Shown: piece after piece, positions 46,761 through 56,422 of the stretch | Numbering within the stretch: the first letter of the stretch is position 1 | How the letters are laid out: each line of letters opens with the position of its first letter | Assembly: GCA_015039365.1 (NCBI GenBank) | Contig: WION01000173.1 | Coordinates: 1-64,000, forward strand | Origin: Amanita rubescens | Lineage: Eukaryota > Basidiomycota > Agaricomycetes > Agaricales > Amanitaceae | Length of the DNA: 64,000 bases | Direction of reading: 5' to 3' | Made by a program: the position numbers and the translations under genes | Notes under the pieces: generated by a model | Databases searched by the model: none | What the model was told of the DNA's origin: nothing | What the model saw: only the letters and a program-made list of their open reading frames with translations

Positions 46761-48614
46761 TTACGATAAGGTATATAGCCATGAGGAGACAAGCTGCAAT
46801 CGGTGAATAAGGAAATAGAGGGCTGTGATATGCGGGGACAACAGGATGATGAACGCGAACTCCCCCCCCATTGGCCTGTATATCTGATGGATCCAATCTA
46901 AGTAATATCCAAGGGACCCTAAGAAGAACATCATGATCATATAGGCAAGTAAGCCATTAACAAAGGTAAAATAATTCATCACGGCAGATTGGATGAGGAA
47001 GAAGAGCAGAATTACTGGTGTAATGGGAAGACCAGTTTTCCACTTTGACCTCCGAACCATGCGATAGACCAAAGTATAGGGTCCAAACGCGACAAATTGC
47101 GGATATGCTCTGAGTGTGGCGAGCATGGGTTCCCGCCCCGAACTAATGATTTTTGGTAGCCGCACAAAGGTAACCCGAATCGGATGTATAAAATACTTCC
47201 CTGCACGTTTCTTGTCGAGGAAGAAGTCGTGTAGGGATAGATGATACGTCGTGATATCACGGTGTGAAAAACGAACAAGCGAACGTGGCCTGAGCAACTT
47301 GCGCTCGAGTTGCTCTTCCCTGATCCGAAGTCGTCGACAGACGAATTTGGTCTTTGGTCCACGCAAGGCGATAATAAGTGTGAATAGATCTCGTAATAAC
47401 CTGATGTTTGGCTGTTGCGAAAGTATCTGGATATAAAGCTGGTCCAACTCTGCAAATGGTGACGCAGAGTTAACTGGACGGGTCTTCAGCACGGTGTCAA
47501 GTCGTTCTCTTGGATCATCATATATGTCATCAACAAACTTGATCACAGTAGAAGCATATATGAACTGCCCGGATGATTTCGAGACCAGCTGGTTAATCGC
47601 CCCACCTGGTGGCCATTCAAGTGCCGAAAGTTTGTGTTCGGCGCAGATACGAGCAAATTCATCATCCAGATATCTTCCAATGTCATCATCTGGCTCGAAT
47701 TGATCGTTTAATGAAACTGAATGGGTGATCCCGGTCATAACTTCCGATTCAAACGCGGCTTGAATGTGGGCTTCTGGTCTGCTGCATATCAGAAAACGTA
47801 ATGGGATATGTATCTTTGAGAGTGCATCGCCGATGAGCCTCAGAAAGAGCATCTGGTCTCGATCAGACGCGCATTCGTCTACACCGTCGATTATGACGAG
47901 AGACTTTTGGGGACAAAAGTCTGGTTTATCACGTAAAAGTTCTTGTAATGGCTGTATTATGAGATGGGCGAACTGGATATCAATGGATCTGGTGGGAAAG
48001 AGAGGTTCTGTCTCGACGGCCGATTCAATGTAGGAAAGCAATTCAGGTATGTTCTTTGCAAGTTGCCAGGCCAAGGTTGTGAATAAACGCGTCGCACTAC
48101 CTCGGTCCGAGCTGTTTCTAAGAAAGAAAAACGACGCTGCTAATTGCTCGCCCGAGCAGCGCCCGGCAATCGTTTGGGCAATGGCAGATTTCCCGGCTCC
48201 TGCGGGGCCGTTTAACCATATGACTCTAGGCTGCCGCGCGTGTAGATCGTTCACCCAATCCGTGATTATTTTCAAGACCTTTGCACGGGTTTGGGGGTGG
48301 CACATGGGTGGAGGAAAACGTGCCATGGAATCATGAAGTGCACCTTCCGAAATGTATTGTTGAAGATGCTCAAGATCTAATTCGCAATCAGAACGGCGAT
48401 CATAAAAAATTCAAAGGGCAATTTTACATGACTTTTTCTTGCGGTCATCGTGATAATGGACATGACTGAAGTCATTAAGCTGGGAGTTGTGGATTTGAAC
48501 GTGCTCAGAGCCCGAGAAAAGTCCCGTAGATTGTGTAGCAGCCTCGTCATTTGCCAAATGCGGTGGCCGGTGCTGTAAGCTATTGCCAGCCAGAGCGTTG
48601 TGTTTGGACTCCAT
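46761..48614 (-). CDS. NACHT NTPase with C-terminal membrane segments, array copy 2 (intact)
   Basis: Exons 48428-48614 and 46761-48376; the junction keeps frame and gives 600 residues. The N-terminal ~60 residues carry a conserved motif (GSEHVQIHNSQLNDFSHVHY). Walker A GPAGAGKS is at about 119-126, Walker B LVIIDGVDEC near 225, and the NACHT sensor region SRPEAHIQ follows. A helical region leads to DITTYHLSLHDFFLDKK, the winged-helix-like end of NACHT. The last ~110 residues hold three or four hydrophobic stretches, such as VILLFFLIQSAVMNYFTFV, LLAYMIMMFFLGSLGYYL and IILLSPHITALYFLIH. No WD40, ankyrin or TPR repeats are present. Fungal NACHT proteins act in non-self recognition and cell death; here a membrane-tethered form is inferred. 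Confidence 0.88.
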
Positions 48615-48946
48615 TCATTTGGGAGATGTTAACGTTAGTTGAAGGGACGTTGGGCTCATTAGGCTGTGTTCGGGGTTACACGTGTGTTCATGCTTTCGAC
48701 GCTATAGATTAGATTAGTAATAGTATTACATAAAAAGATTCACAAATTTGGCCTCATTACAACCACCTTTTCAGAAACGAATACAGATAAGTTCTTTGTC
48801 GGGCTATGGCCAATTGTGGGAAAAGGGTGAGCTCGAGATTGGTATTGAATCTCTCGCTCGTAGTATCGTGTTGTTTTAGTCCTTTCCAAAGTTTTATCCC
48901 CGCAACCTATGGTTGTGGGTTTTACGAAGCAGCTCCTCTATGATAC
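48615..48946. other. Promoter side of NACHT copy 2 with truncated spacer B
   Basis: Begins with the common upstream block, including a CACGTG core at about 48676. It continues into about 100 bases of spacer B (to about 48790) and then unique sequence up to the transposon. No gene. Confidence 0.5.
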
Positions 48947-50144
48947 TAGGGTTGCGCAAAAAACCATGGGTTTTTTACCGATCGGGTTTTTTACCGGTAA
49001 ATTACAGTAAATTACCTGGTAAATTACCTCGGACACCTGGCCAAAGTTTTTTACCTCATCACGTGATGACGTGCCGCAGCGGCTGAGCCTCTTGAGGATG
49101 ATGCAGCGCTGAAAAGACGTAGAGCCGAGTATACTAGTCTCTCAAGAATTCATCTCATTCGTTTATTTATGATAAAATTGATGGAAAGACCTAAACAAAA
49201 GAATCACCAATTCTAATATAATTTCACACCCTAATTAATAGTGAGGATAACGTGGACTTTACAATCATAATGAAGTTATGAGGTGACGAGAAGGAATGGG
49301 CAGGGGCATAAGCAGAGCAGAACATGTGAGAGGTGCGAGAAGTGCCGGCTGTATGACAAGAAGTATGGGATTCAGCAACAAAGGAAGTGCGGGAAACATG
49401 GGTGAGGTATCTGCAGACAAAAGGCAGATACTACGCGTTCACCACCGGAAGCAATAGACTCAGTAAGGGTGATGTTTTGCAAACTGGTACCTGAAGCTGG
49501 TGGATCTGGACCATGTCGTTTGAGAGTGAAATCGGGTCTGCAACTATGGGGGGTCGGATACTAGTGCCAATTGAAAAAGCTGAGTTGCGAGCGCTGACGC
49601 CATGGAGTGTCGGATGGCATGTTGATATGGTCAACGTGCGTTTGTTGACCATCTCGGACCAGCGCATCATGTTTCTTTGCCTTGGTGTCGTTTGATCTTG
49701 TCCCAGATCACGATGGTGCCGACGACGACAAGGAGAGGAAGCAGTAGCAGGACGGCAGCAGCAGTTTCTGCATGAGCACCCGAGCCTGATGGAGCGAAGT
49801 AGGTGGCAGTAATGACGGGACCGGTAGGGAGGGGAGACATGAACGGGGTAGCTCCATACTGGTAGAGATTGAGTTGGAGTACTTGAGAGGCAGAATCGTT
49901 CCACGACCGGGGAAAAAGTTCGACAACACGGGAACCAGAAGAGAAAGCGACATTCTGTAAGAGGTGTTTCCGAATTTCGAACCTTTGCTCCTTCCATAAA
50001 AGGAAATTCAGGGACATCACATTATCTAATCACGTCACGTGAATATTTTTTCAGGTAAATTACTAGTAAGTTACCTGGGCGAAGATGGGACCCACGGTAA
50101 TTTACTGGTAAAAAACCTCAGGGGGGGTTATTTGCGCAACCCTA
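48947..50144. mobile_element. hAT-like non-autonomous DNA transposon with 14-bp terminal inverted repeats
   Basis: The left end TAGGGTTGCGCAAA (48947-48960) is the exact reverse complement of the right end (50131-50144). Inside both ends lie further inverted subterminal blocks built from ACCGGTAAATTAC / GGTAAATTACC words (48975-49030 and 50050-50120). A TAGGGTTG-type end is typical of the hAT superfamily. No transposase is encoded. I see no matching 8-bp target duplication in the flanks, so it is old or one flank has been rearranged. It carries a membrane-protein ORF. Confidence 0.75.
49667..50017 (-). CDS. Membrane-protein-like ORF carried inside the transposon
   Basis: From ATG at 50017: MSLNFLLWKEQRFEIRKHLL, then VVELFPRSWNDSASQVLQL, SPLPTGPVITATYF, a clear transmembrane helix (VLLLLPLLVVVGTIVIW) and a short basic tail (DKIKRHQGKET). 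It looks like the C-terminal piece of a type I membrane protein with well-biased codons, not a random ORF. The N-terminus lies against the inner edge of the right terminal repeat, so an upstream part is probably missing. I do not recognise the parent gene. A captured cellular gene fragment is the likeliest explanation. Confidence 0.45.
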   Translation of the reverse strand: MSLNFLLWKEQRFEIRKHLLQNVAFSSGSRVVELFPRSWNDSASQVLQLNLYQYGATPFMSPLPTGPVITATYFAPSGSGAHAETAAAVLLLLPLLVVVGTIVIWDKIKRHQGKET

Positions 50145-50271
50145 CGAGTCGTCACGCCGCACACGTGTTGCTGTTGTCCACTTTGCAACATACTACTACG
50201 TCTCTGTTGTCAGTCTTTATTTATTTAAGTTGATAATTTATTGGAGTTAAATCGTTCGTTCTGGTAAGCAC

Positions 50272-50525
50272 TGAAATAGATTACATTTACGACAAGTCCT
50301 ATAGAAGGGGGAGACAAGTTGGCATATAAGAAGATAGAGGGCTGTGGTGTGCGGGGACATCACGATGACGACAAGGGTTGAGTCGAACTTCTTCTCCTCG
50401 TGAAATAGATTGCATTTACAACAAGGTATATAGCCATAAGGAGGAGACAAGTTGGTAAATAAGGAGACAGAGAGCTGTGATGTGCGGGGACAGCAGGATG
50501 ATGGACGTGGTAGTTTTGAACTCCT
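50272..50525. repeat. Tandem duplication of the NACHT 3' tail
   Basis: Two direct units, 50272-50400 and 50401-50525, both starting TGAAATAGATT. The first resembles the tail of NACHT copy 4 (GACGACAAGGGT, GAACTTCTTCTCCTC). The second resembles copy 2 (GGGGACAGCAGGATGATG). Confidence 0.7.
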
Positions 50526-52291
50526 CCACCTGAGTCGGCCAGTATATGCGACGGGTCCTATTTAAGCAATATGCAAGGGGTCCTAAGAAGAACATCATGA
50601 TCAAATAGGCAAGTAAGCCATTAACAAAGGTAAAATAATTCATCGCGGCAGATTGGATGAGGAAGAAGAGCAGAATCCCTGATGTCATGGGAGGCCCAGT
50701 GCTCCGCTTTGCCATGCCGTAGACCAATGTAGTAAAGGCCCAAAACCCGACAAATTGCGGATATATTATGAGTGGGACGAGCAGCTCGATTATGGATTCC
50801 CCCATGATTTTTGGTAGCCGCACGAAGGTAACTCGAGTCGGATGTATAAAGTACTTCCCTGCACGCTTCTTGTCGAGAAAGAAGTCATGTAGGGATAGAT
50901 GATACGTCGTGATATCATGGGGTGAAATACGAACAAGCGAACGTAGCCTGAGTAACTTGCGCTCGAGATGCTCTTTTCTGATCCTAAGTCATCGACAGAC
51001 GAATTTGATCTTTGGTTCACGCAAGGCGATAATAAGTGTGAATAGATCAATAACCTGATGTTTGGCTGTTGCGAAAGTATCTGGATATAAAGCTGGTCCA
51101 ACTCTGCAAATGGTGACGCAGAAAACTGGACGGGTCTTCGACGCGGTGTCAGGTCGTTCTCTTGGATCATCATATATGCCGTCGACAAACTTGACCACAG
51201 TAGAAGCATATATGAACTGCCCGGGTGATTTCCAGACTAGCTGGTCAATTGCCCTATCCGGCGGCCATCCTGGTGACAACTTGAAAAGTTTGCGTTCCGC
51301 ACGGATGCGAGCAAATTCGTCCTTCAGATATTTTCGAATGTCATCATCTGGCTTGAATCCGAGTTGATCATTTAATGAAACCGAATGGGTGATTCCGGTC
51401 ATGACTTCTGATTCAAATGTTTCTTGAATATGGGCTTCTAGTCGGCTGCATACCAGGAATTGAAACGTAATGGGATATGTATCTTTGAGAGTGCATCGCC
51501 GATGAGCCTCAGAAAGAGCATCTGGTCTCGATCAGGCGCGCATTCGTCTACACCGTCGATTACGACGAGGGACTTCTGCGGACAAAAGTTTGGTTTACAG
51601 TAGACATCCCAATAATGCATTGACTTATATGGTAATTTAAGGGTCTATTGAATGGGAAATTGCCTAAAACGGATATGCATTATTGGGATGTCTACTGTAT
51701 CACGTAAAAGTTCTTGTAATGGCTGTATTATGAGACGGTCGAACTGGATATCAATGGATCTGGTGGGAAAGAGAGGTTCTGTCTCGACGGCCGATTCAAT
51801 GTAGGAAAGCAATTCAGGTATGTTCTTTGCAAGTTGCCAGGCTAAGGTTGTGAATAAACGCGTCGCAGTGCCTCGGTCCGAGCTGTTTCTAAGAAAGAAA
51901 AACGACGCTGCTAATTGCTCGCCCGAGCAGCGCATTGCAATCGTTTGGGCAATGGCAGATTTCCCGGCTCCTGCGGGGCCGTTTAACCATATGATAGGCT
52001 GTCGCATGTGTGGACCGTTCACCCAATCTGTGATTATTTGAAGATGCTCAAGTTCTAACTCGCAATCAGAATGACGATCATAACAGTCTAAAGGGCAAAC
52101 TTACATGACTTTTTCTTGAGGTCATCATGATAATGGATATGACTGAAGTCATTAAGCTGGGAGTTGTGGATTTGAACGTGCTCAGAGCCCGAGAGGAATC
52201 CCGTAGATTGTGTAGCAGCCTCGCCATTTGCCAAATGCGGTGGCCCGTGCTGTAAGCTATTGCTAGCCGGAGTGTTGTGCTTGGACCCCAT
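50416..52291 (-). pseudogene. NACHT NTPase gene, array copy 3 (dead, MITE insertion)
   Basis: Exon 1 is intact (MGSKHNTPASNSLQH ... GSEHVQIHNSQLNDFSHIHY). After the intron an internal deletion of about 90 bases removes the segment between EHLQ and ITDWVN. Walker A (GPAGAGKS) survives. A 100-bp transposon at 51598-51697 then breaks the frame just before Walker B. Further lesions are a small insertion at about 51462 and deletions near 51048 and 51124. The membrane-spanning tail is open (ILLFFLIQSAAMNYFTFV) and ends at 50416. It is the third member of the head-to-tail array. Confidence 0.9.
51598..51697. mobile_element. 100-bp MITE with perfect 23-bp inverted repeats and TA target duplication
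   Basis: The first 23 bases (51598-51620, starting CAGTAGACATCCC) are the exact reverse complement of the last 23 (51675-51697). TA flanks both ends (51596-51597 and 51698-51699). Intact paralogues have an uninterrupted GGTTTATCACG here, which is the empty site. A TA duplication points to Tc1/mariner-type transposase. The perfect ends imply a recent insertion. Confidence 0.93.
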
Positions 52292-52439
52292 TCATTTGGG
52301 AGATGTTAACGTTAGAAGGGAAGGGACGTTAGGTTCATTAGGCTGTGTTTGGCTGTCATGCATGTCAGGCCACACGTGTGTTAATCATGTTTTCGACACT
52401 ATAGCCTGATGCACTTCACTTTGGCCAATGGCCCCGTTA

Positions 52440-52835
52440 CCAAAAACAAATACAGCTGTTTACGAGCCCTTCGTTGTTGATGGACATCACCAGCGAAGCA
52501 ACAGGAGGAAGATCGCTCCGACGCTAGAGTTACTAGCTATTGTCTTTCTCGGGAATTATCCAGGAATCCGCCGGGAAACTCTATAAAAACATGGAACAGT
52601 ACTCAGTACTCAGTAAGTAGGTGGGAAGTGCATTGATTTACCGTAATGTGCCGTCAAAATCGGCCACTGGACCGATGACTTGTGCCATATTCGACGGAGC
52701 AACGAACCGGTCCGCCCAACGAATCGATCCCTTCGAGACAAACCTGAAATTAGCGGAAATGGTATTTCCGAGTCTTTGCGAGAAAGCTTTCGATTTGACC
52801 GTTAAAACAGATTGTTGCCGTGAACGGCGAGTGAG
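52440..52835 (-). repeat. Array spacer B, copy 3 (inverted)
   Basis: Bases 52475-52835 match the reverse complement of 46290-46615, while the flanking sequence up to about 52470 (ACAGCTGTTTACGAGCC) keeps the direct orientation. So about 360 bases of the spacer have flipped in place between NACHT copies 3 and 4. Confidence 0.7.
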
Positions 52836-52956
52836 ATGAGGGGAAACAACAACCTGGTCACGGCCGCACGCGTGTTGCTGTTGTCCACTTTGCAACTACG
52901 TCTCTGGTCTTTATTTAATCTCCCGTAGACAGACCGTAAATGCGTATATATGGTCT

Positions 52957-54816
52957 TTATTTATTTATTGATAATTTATTAGAATTATATCGTTCAAGGC
53001 CTATAGCCATAAGGGGGAGACATGTTTGTATATAAGGAGATGGAGGGCTGTGATATGCGGGGACGACGACAAGGGTAGAGTTGAACTTCTTCTCCTCCAA
53101 ATTGAGAATCCAACCGGCCCTGTCCATATAATATCCAAGGGATCCTAAGAGAAACATCATGATCAAATAGGCACGTAGGCCATTAACAAAGGTGAAATAA
53201 TTCATCACAGCAGATTGGATGAGAAAGAAGAGTAGAATTCCTGGCGTAACGGGAAAATTACTAGTTTTCTGCTTTGACTTCATTCCATAGACCAATACGG
53301 CAAAAACCCCAAACCCGACACAATGCGGACATGCCGTGTATCGAACGAACAGCTTGACTATAGGTCCCCGAGCCGAACTCATGATGTTTGGTAGCCGCAC
53401 AAAGGTAACCCGGATCGGATGTATAAAGTACTTCCCTGCACGCTTCTTGTCGAGAAAGAAGTCATGTAGGGATAGATGATACGCCGTGATATCATGGCGT
53501 GAAATATGAACAAGCGAACGTAGCCTGAGCAACTTGCGCTCGAGTTGCTCTTCCCTGATCCGAAGTCGTCGACAGACGAATTCAATTTTTGGGTAACGCA
53601 AGGCGATAATCAGTGTGAATAGATCTCGCAATAGCTTAATGTTTGGCTGTTGGGAAAGGATCTGGATATAAAGCTGGTCCAACTCTGCAAATGGTGGCAC
53701 AGAGTTAACTGGACGGGTCTTCAACACCGTGTCAAGTCGTTCTCTGGGATCATCGTATATGTCGTCAACAAACTTGACCACAGTAGAAGCATATATGAAC
53801 TGCCCGGATGATTTCGAGACCAGCTGGTCAATCGTCTCGCCTGGCGGCCATTCAAATGCCGTAAGTTTATGATCGGCGCGGATACGAGCGAATTCGTCCC
53901 CCAGATATCTTCGAACGTCATCGTCTGGCTTGAACTGATCGTTTAATGAAACTGAATGGGTGATCCCGGTCATGATTTCTGATTCAAACGTTTCCTGAAT
54001 GTGGGCTTCTGGTCGGCTGCATATCAGAAAACGTAATGGGATACGCATCTTTGAGAGTGCATTGCCGATGAGCCTCAGAAATAGCATCTGGTCTCGATCA
54101 GGCGCGCATTCGTCTACACCGTCGATTACGACGAGAGACTTTTGTGGACAAAAGTCTGGTTTGTCACGTAAAAGTTCTTGTAATGGCTGTATTATGAGAT
54201 GGTTGAACTGGACATCAATGGATCTGGTGGGAAAGAGAGGTTCTGTCTCGACGGCCGATTCAATATAGGAAAGCAATTCAGGTATGTTCATTGCAAGTTG
54301 CCAGGCTAACGTTGTGAATAAACGCGTCGCAGTACCTCGGTCTGAGCTGTTTCTATGAAAGAAAAATGACGCTGCTAATTCGGCCGAGCAGCGCCCGGCA
54401 ATCGTCTGGGCAATGGCAGATTTACCAGCTCCTGCGGGGCCATTTGACCATATGATAGGCTGTCGCGCGTGTGGATTCTTAACCCAATCCGTGATTATTT
54501 TCAAGACCTTTTCACGGGTTTGGGGATGGCACATGGGCGGAGGAAAACGTGCGATAGAATCATGAAGTGCACCTTCCGAAATGTACTTTTGAAGGTACTC
54601 AAGATCTATAGCTCACAATCAGAATGGTGATCATAAAAATCCAAAGGGCAAACAGTATTCACATGTCCCCTCCTTGGGGTAATAGACATTCTGACTCAAG
54701 TCGGTCAGCTGGGAGTTATTGATTTGGAAGTCATGAGAGCCTGGAAGGAGCCCTGCTGCAGCATCGCTATTTGAAAGCTGTTGCCTGCCAGCTGGAGTGT
54801 TGTGCTTGGATCCCAT
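52957..54816 (-). CDS. NACHT NTPase with C-terminal membrane segments, array copy 4 (intact)
   Basis: Exons 54663-54816 and 52957-54605 give 600 residues, the same length and intron position as copy 2. The N-terminal motif is more divergent (GSHDFQINNSQLTDLSQNVYY) with a shorter leader. Walker A is SNGPAGAGKS (Ser replaces Leu before the loop), Walker B is LVVIDGVDECAPDRDQ, and the sensor region is SRPEAHIQ. The C-terminal hydrophobic stretches are VTPGILLFFLIQSAVMNYF and LRAYLIMMFLLGSLGYYM, then a short tail (SNKLSINK) that differs from copy 2. It lies at the right edge of the array, next to the PPCS gene on the opposite strand. Confidence 0.87.
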
Positions 54817-54987
54817 TCATGTGGGAGGATGTGAGGCTCAGGCCGCGTTCAACGGTTGTTGGGCTTTTTTAGGCTACCGTAGCGTGTGTTCATAATCTAT
54901 TCGTGAATGCAAGTGCTGAAAGACTTGTGAAACGGACATCTGTTACTATCAGTAAGCAGAGTGAGCATAAACTTTCGCGTACGCTCG

Positions 54988-56270
54988 ATGTCAACAAACC
55001 CCACGCCATTCTCAGCCGAAAAGTATTTCGCAACCCAGCCGCCACCCCCGACACTTGAGCATGACATTGCTGCTGTAAGGGAATTTGTAGCGAGACAGTC
55101 TGAGACAGGCAAGAGGGTCGTGCTGGTGACGGTGAGTGTAGTACCCTCACCTCGTCAATTTATCCCAATGTTTTACACAGAGTGGTGGAACGACGGTGCC
55201 TTTAGAGCTCAACGTGTGAGCCGCCCGCATCTTATCATGTCATTCATCCAAGTCTTAATCACAGGCGTCCCTGAACCAGCGTCCGTTTTCTGGACAACTT
55301 TAGCGCTGGTACGTCTCTCTCTCCGATTATTCATCGATCTTTGTTTTCATTCCTTCGGCGTAAACAGGAACGAGAGGTGCAACATCTGCAGAGTACTTCC
55401 TCAAAGCCGGATATGCCGTCATTTTCATGCATCGGCAGTTTAGCCTCCAGCCCTTCAGCAGACATTATTCCCACTCGACTAACCCGTTTCTCGATTTTCT
55501 CGAGATCCACAATGGCAACGACCTCCCTCAGATAACTGTAGCTCCCGAGAAGCGAAAACACCTTCTCGAGGTCCTAACGGCGTACAAATCCGTACAGGCA
55601 GCAGGTGTACTGCACACTCTGACTTTTGTAACGGTGAATGACTACTTGTGGCTCCTTCGCGCCATTAGTCACGAACTGTCGGTTCTTGGAAAGAACGCGA
55701 TGTACTACCTCGCAGCCGCTGTGAGCGACTTCTTCCTGCCGCGACAAAAGATGGTAAGCGTAAAATGACCGCGTTTGATCGTCTGTTGATGGCACGTTGC
55801 CTAGTCGGAACACAAGATTCAATCGGGAAAAGGTAACCTTAGCATTGAGATGGACCAGGTACCCAAGATTCTTAAATCCATGGTGGATGAGTGGACAAAG
55901 GACGGGTTTATCGTTTCTTTCAAGGTCCGTCATCTCTACGCGATTTGACCTTATCTCATGTCTAAAAACAAACTAGCTTGAAACCGACCCGTCGCTCTTG
56001 ATACCCAAAGCTTGTGCTGCACTGAAGATATATGGTCACCAAGCCGTGATCGGAAACGATCTCAATAGACGCAAGTTTGAAGTCGTTTTCGTCTCCAGAA
56101 AGCACGGTAAAGAAGATGGCTCTGAACCTGCGTTCGAAGAGTCGTGGTTGAACATTGAACAGCACCAAAGTGAATCCTCTGGAAATATAAAAGAGATCGA
56201 AGAAGATATCGTGGCAGAGCTAGTTAGACGACACGGCGAGTGGATCGTGCATGGTCGCAGTTCCCTTTGA
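54988..56270 (+). CDS. CAB2: Phosphopantothenate-cysteine ligase (PPCS)
   Basis: Joins cysteine to 4'-phosphopantothenate in coenzyme A synthesis, in the cytosol. The ATG at 54988 gives MSTNPTPFSAEKYFATQPPP. Short introns rebuild the nucleotide-binding signature: GKRVVLVT-SGGTTVPLELNV, VRFLDNFSAGTRGA, TSAEYFLKAGYAVIFMHR. Later come NAMYYLAAAVSDFFLPRQKM, SEHKIQSGKGNLSIEMDQVP and KILKSMVDEWTKDGFIVSFK. The C-terminal part has IPKACAALKIYGHQAVIGND and ends EWIVHGRSSL. Residue order and all core motifs are as in eukaryotic PPCS. Convergent with the Sec2 gene, 150 bases away. Confidence 0.93.
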
Positions 56271-56422
56271 AAGAAAGCCTTCAGATACCCCCCCCCAGAT
56301 CTCGCAGTAAAACATATGACCCCAATGCATCATTAAATAAATGTAAAAACCCAATGTTCGTGTTAATACCGAGAATGCACACTAAAACCATTACAATGAG
56401 AGTGGAAGAACCATTAGTATTA

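Noticed and set aside
49431..49997. 188-codon minus-strand ORF in the transposon
   Set aside because: Overlaps the membrane-protein ORF in another frame; Cys/Arg/Ser-rich composition suggests a shadow, while the 117-residue frame has a clean TM helix and codon bias.
44130..52835. Spacer B as a repeated protein-coding gene
   Set aside because: Reading frames in the three copies (for example around NGQVENFLAKEE) are not kept open in common, so it is better treated as non-coding spacer of the tandem unit.
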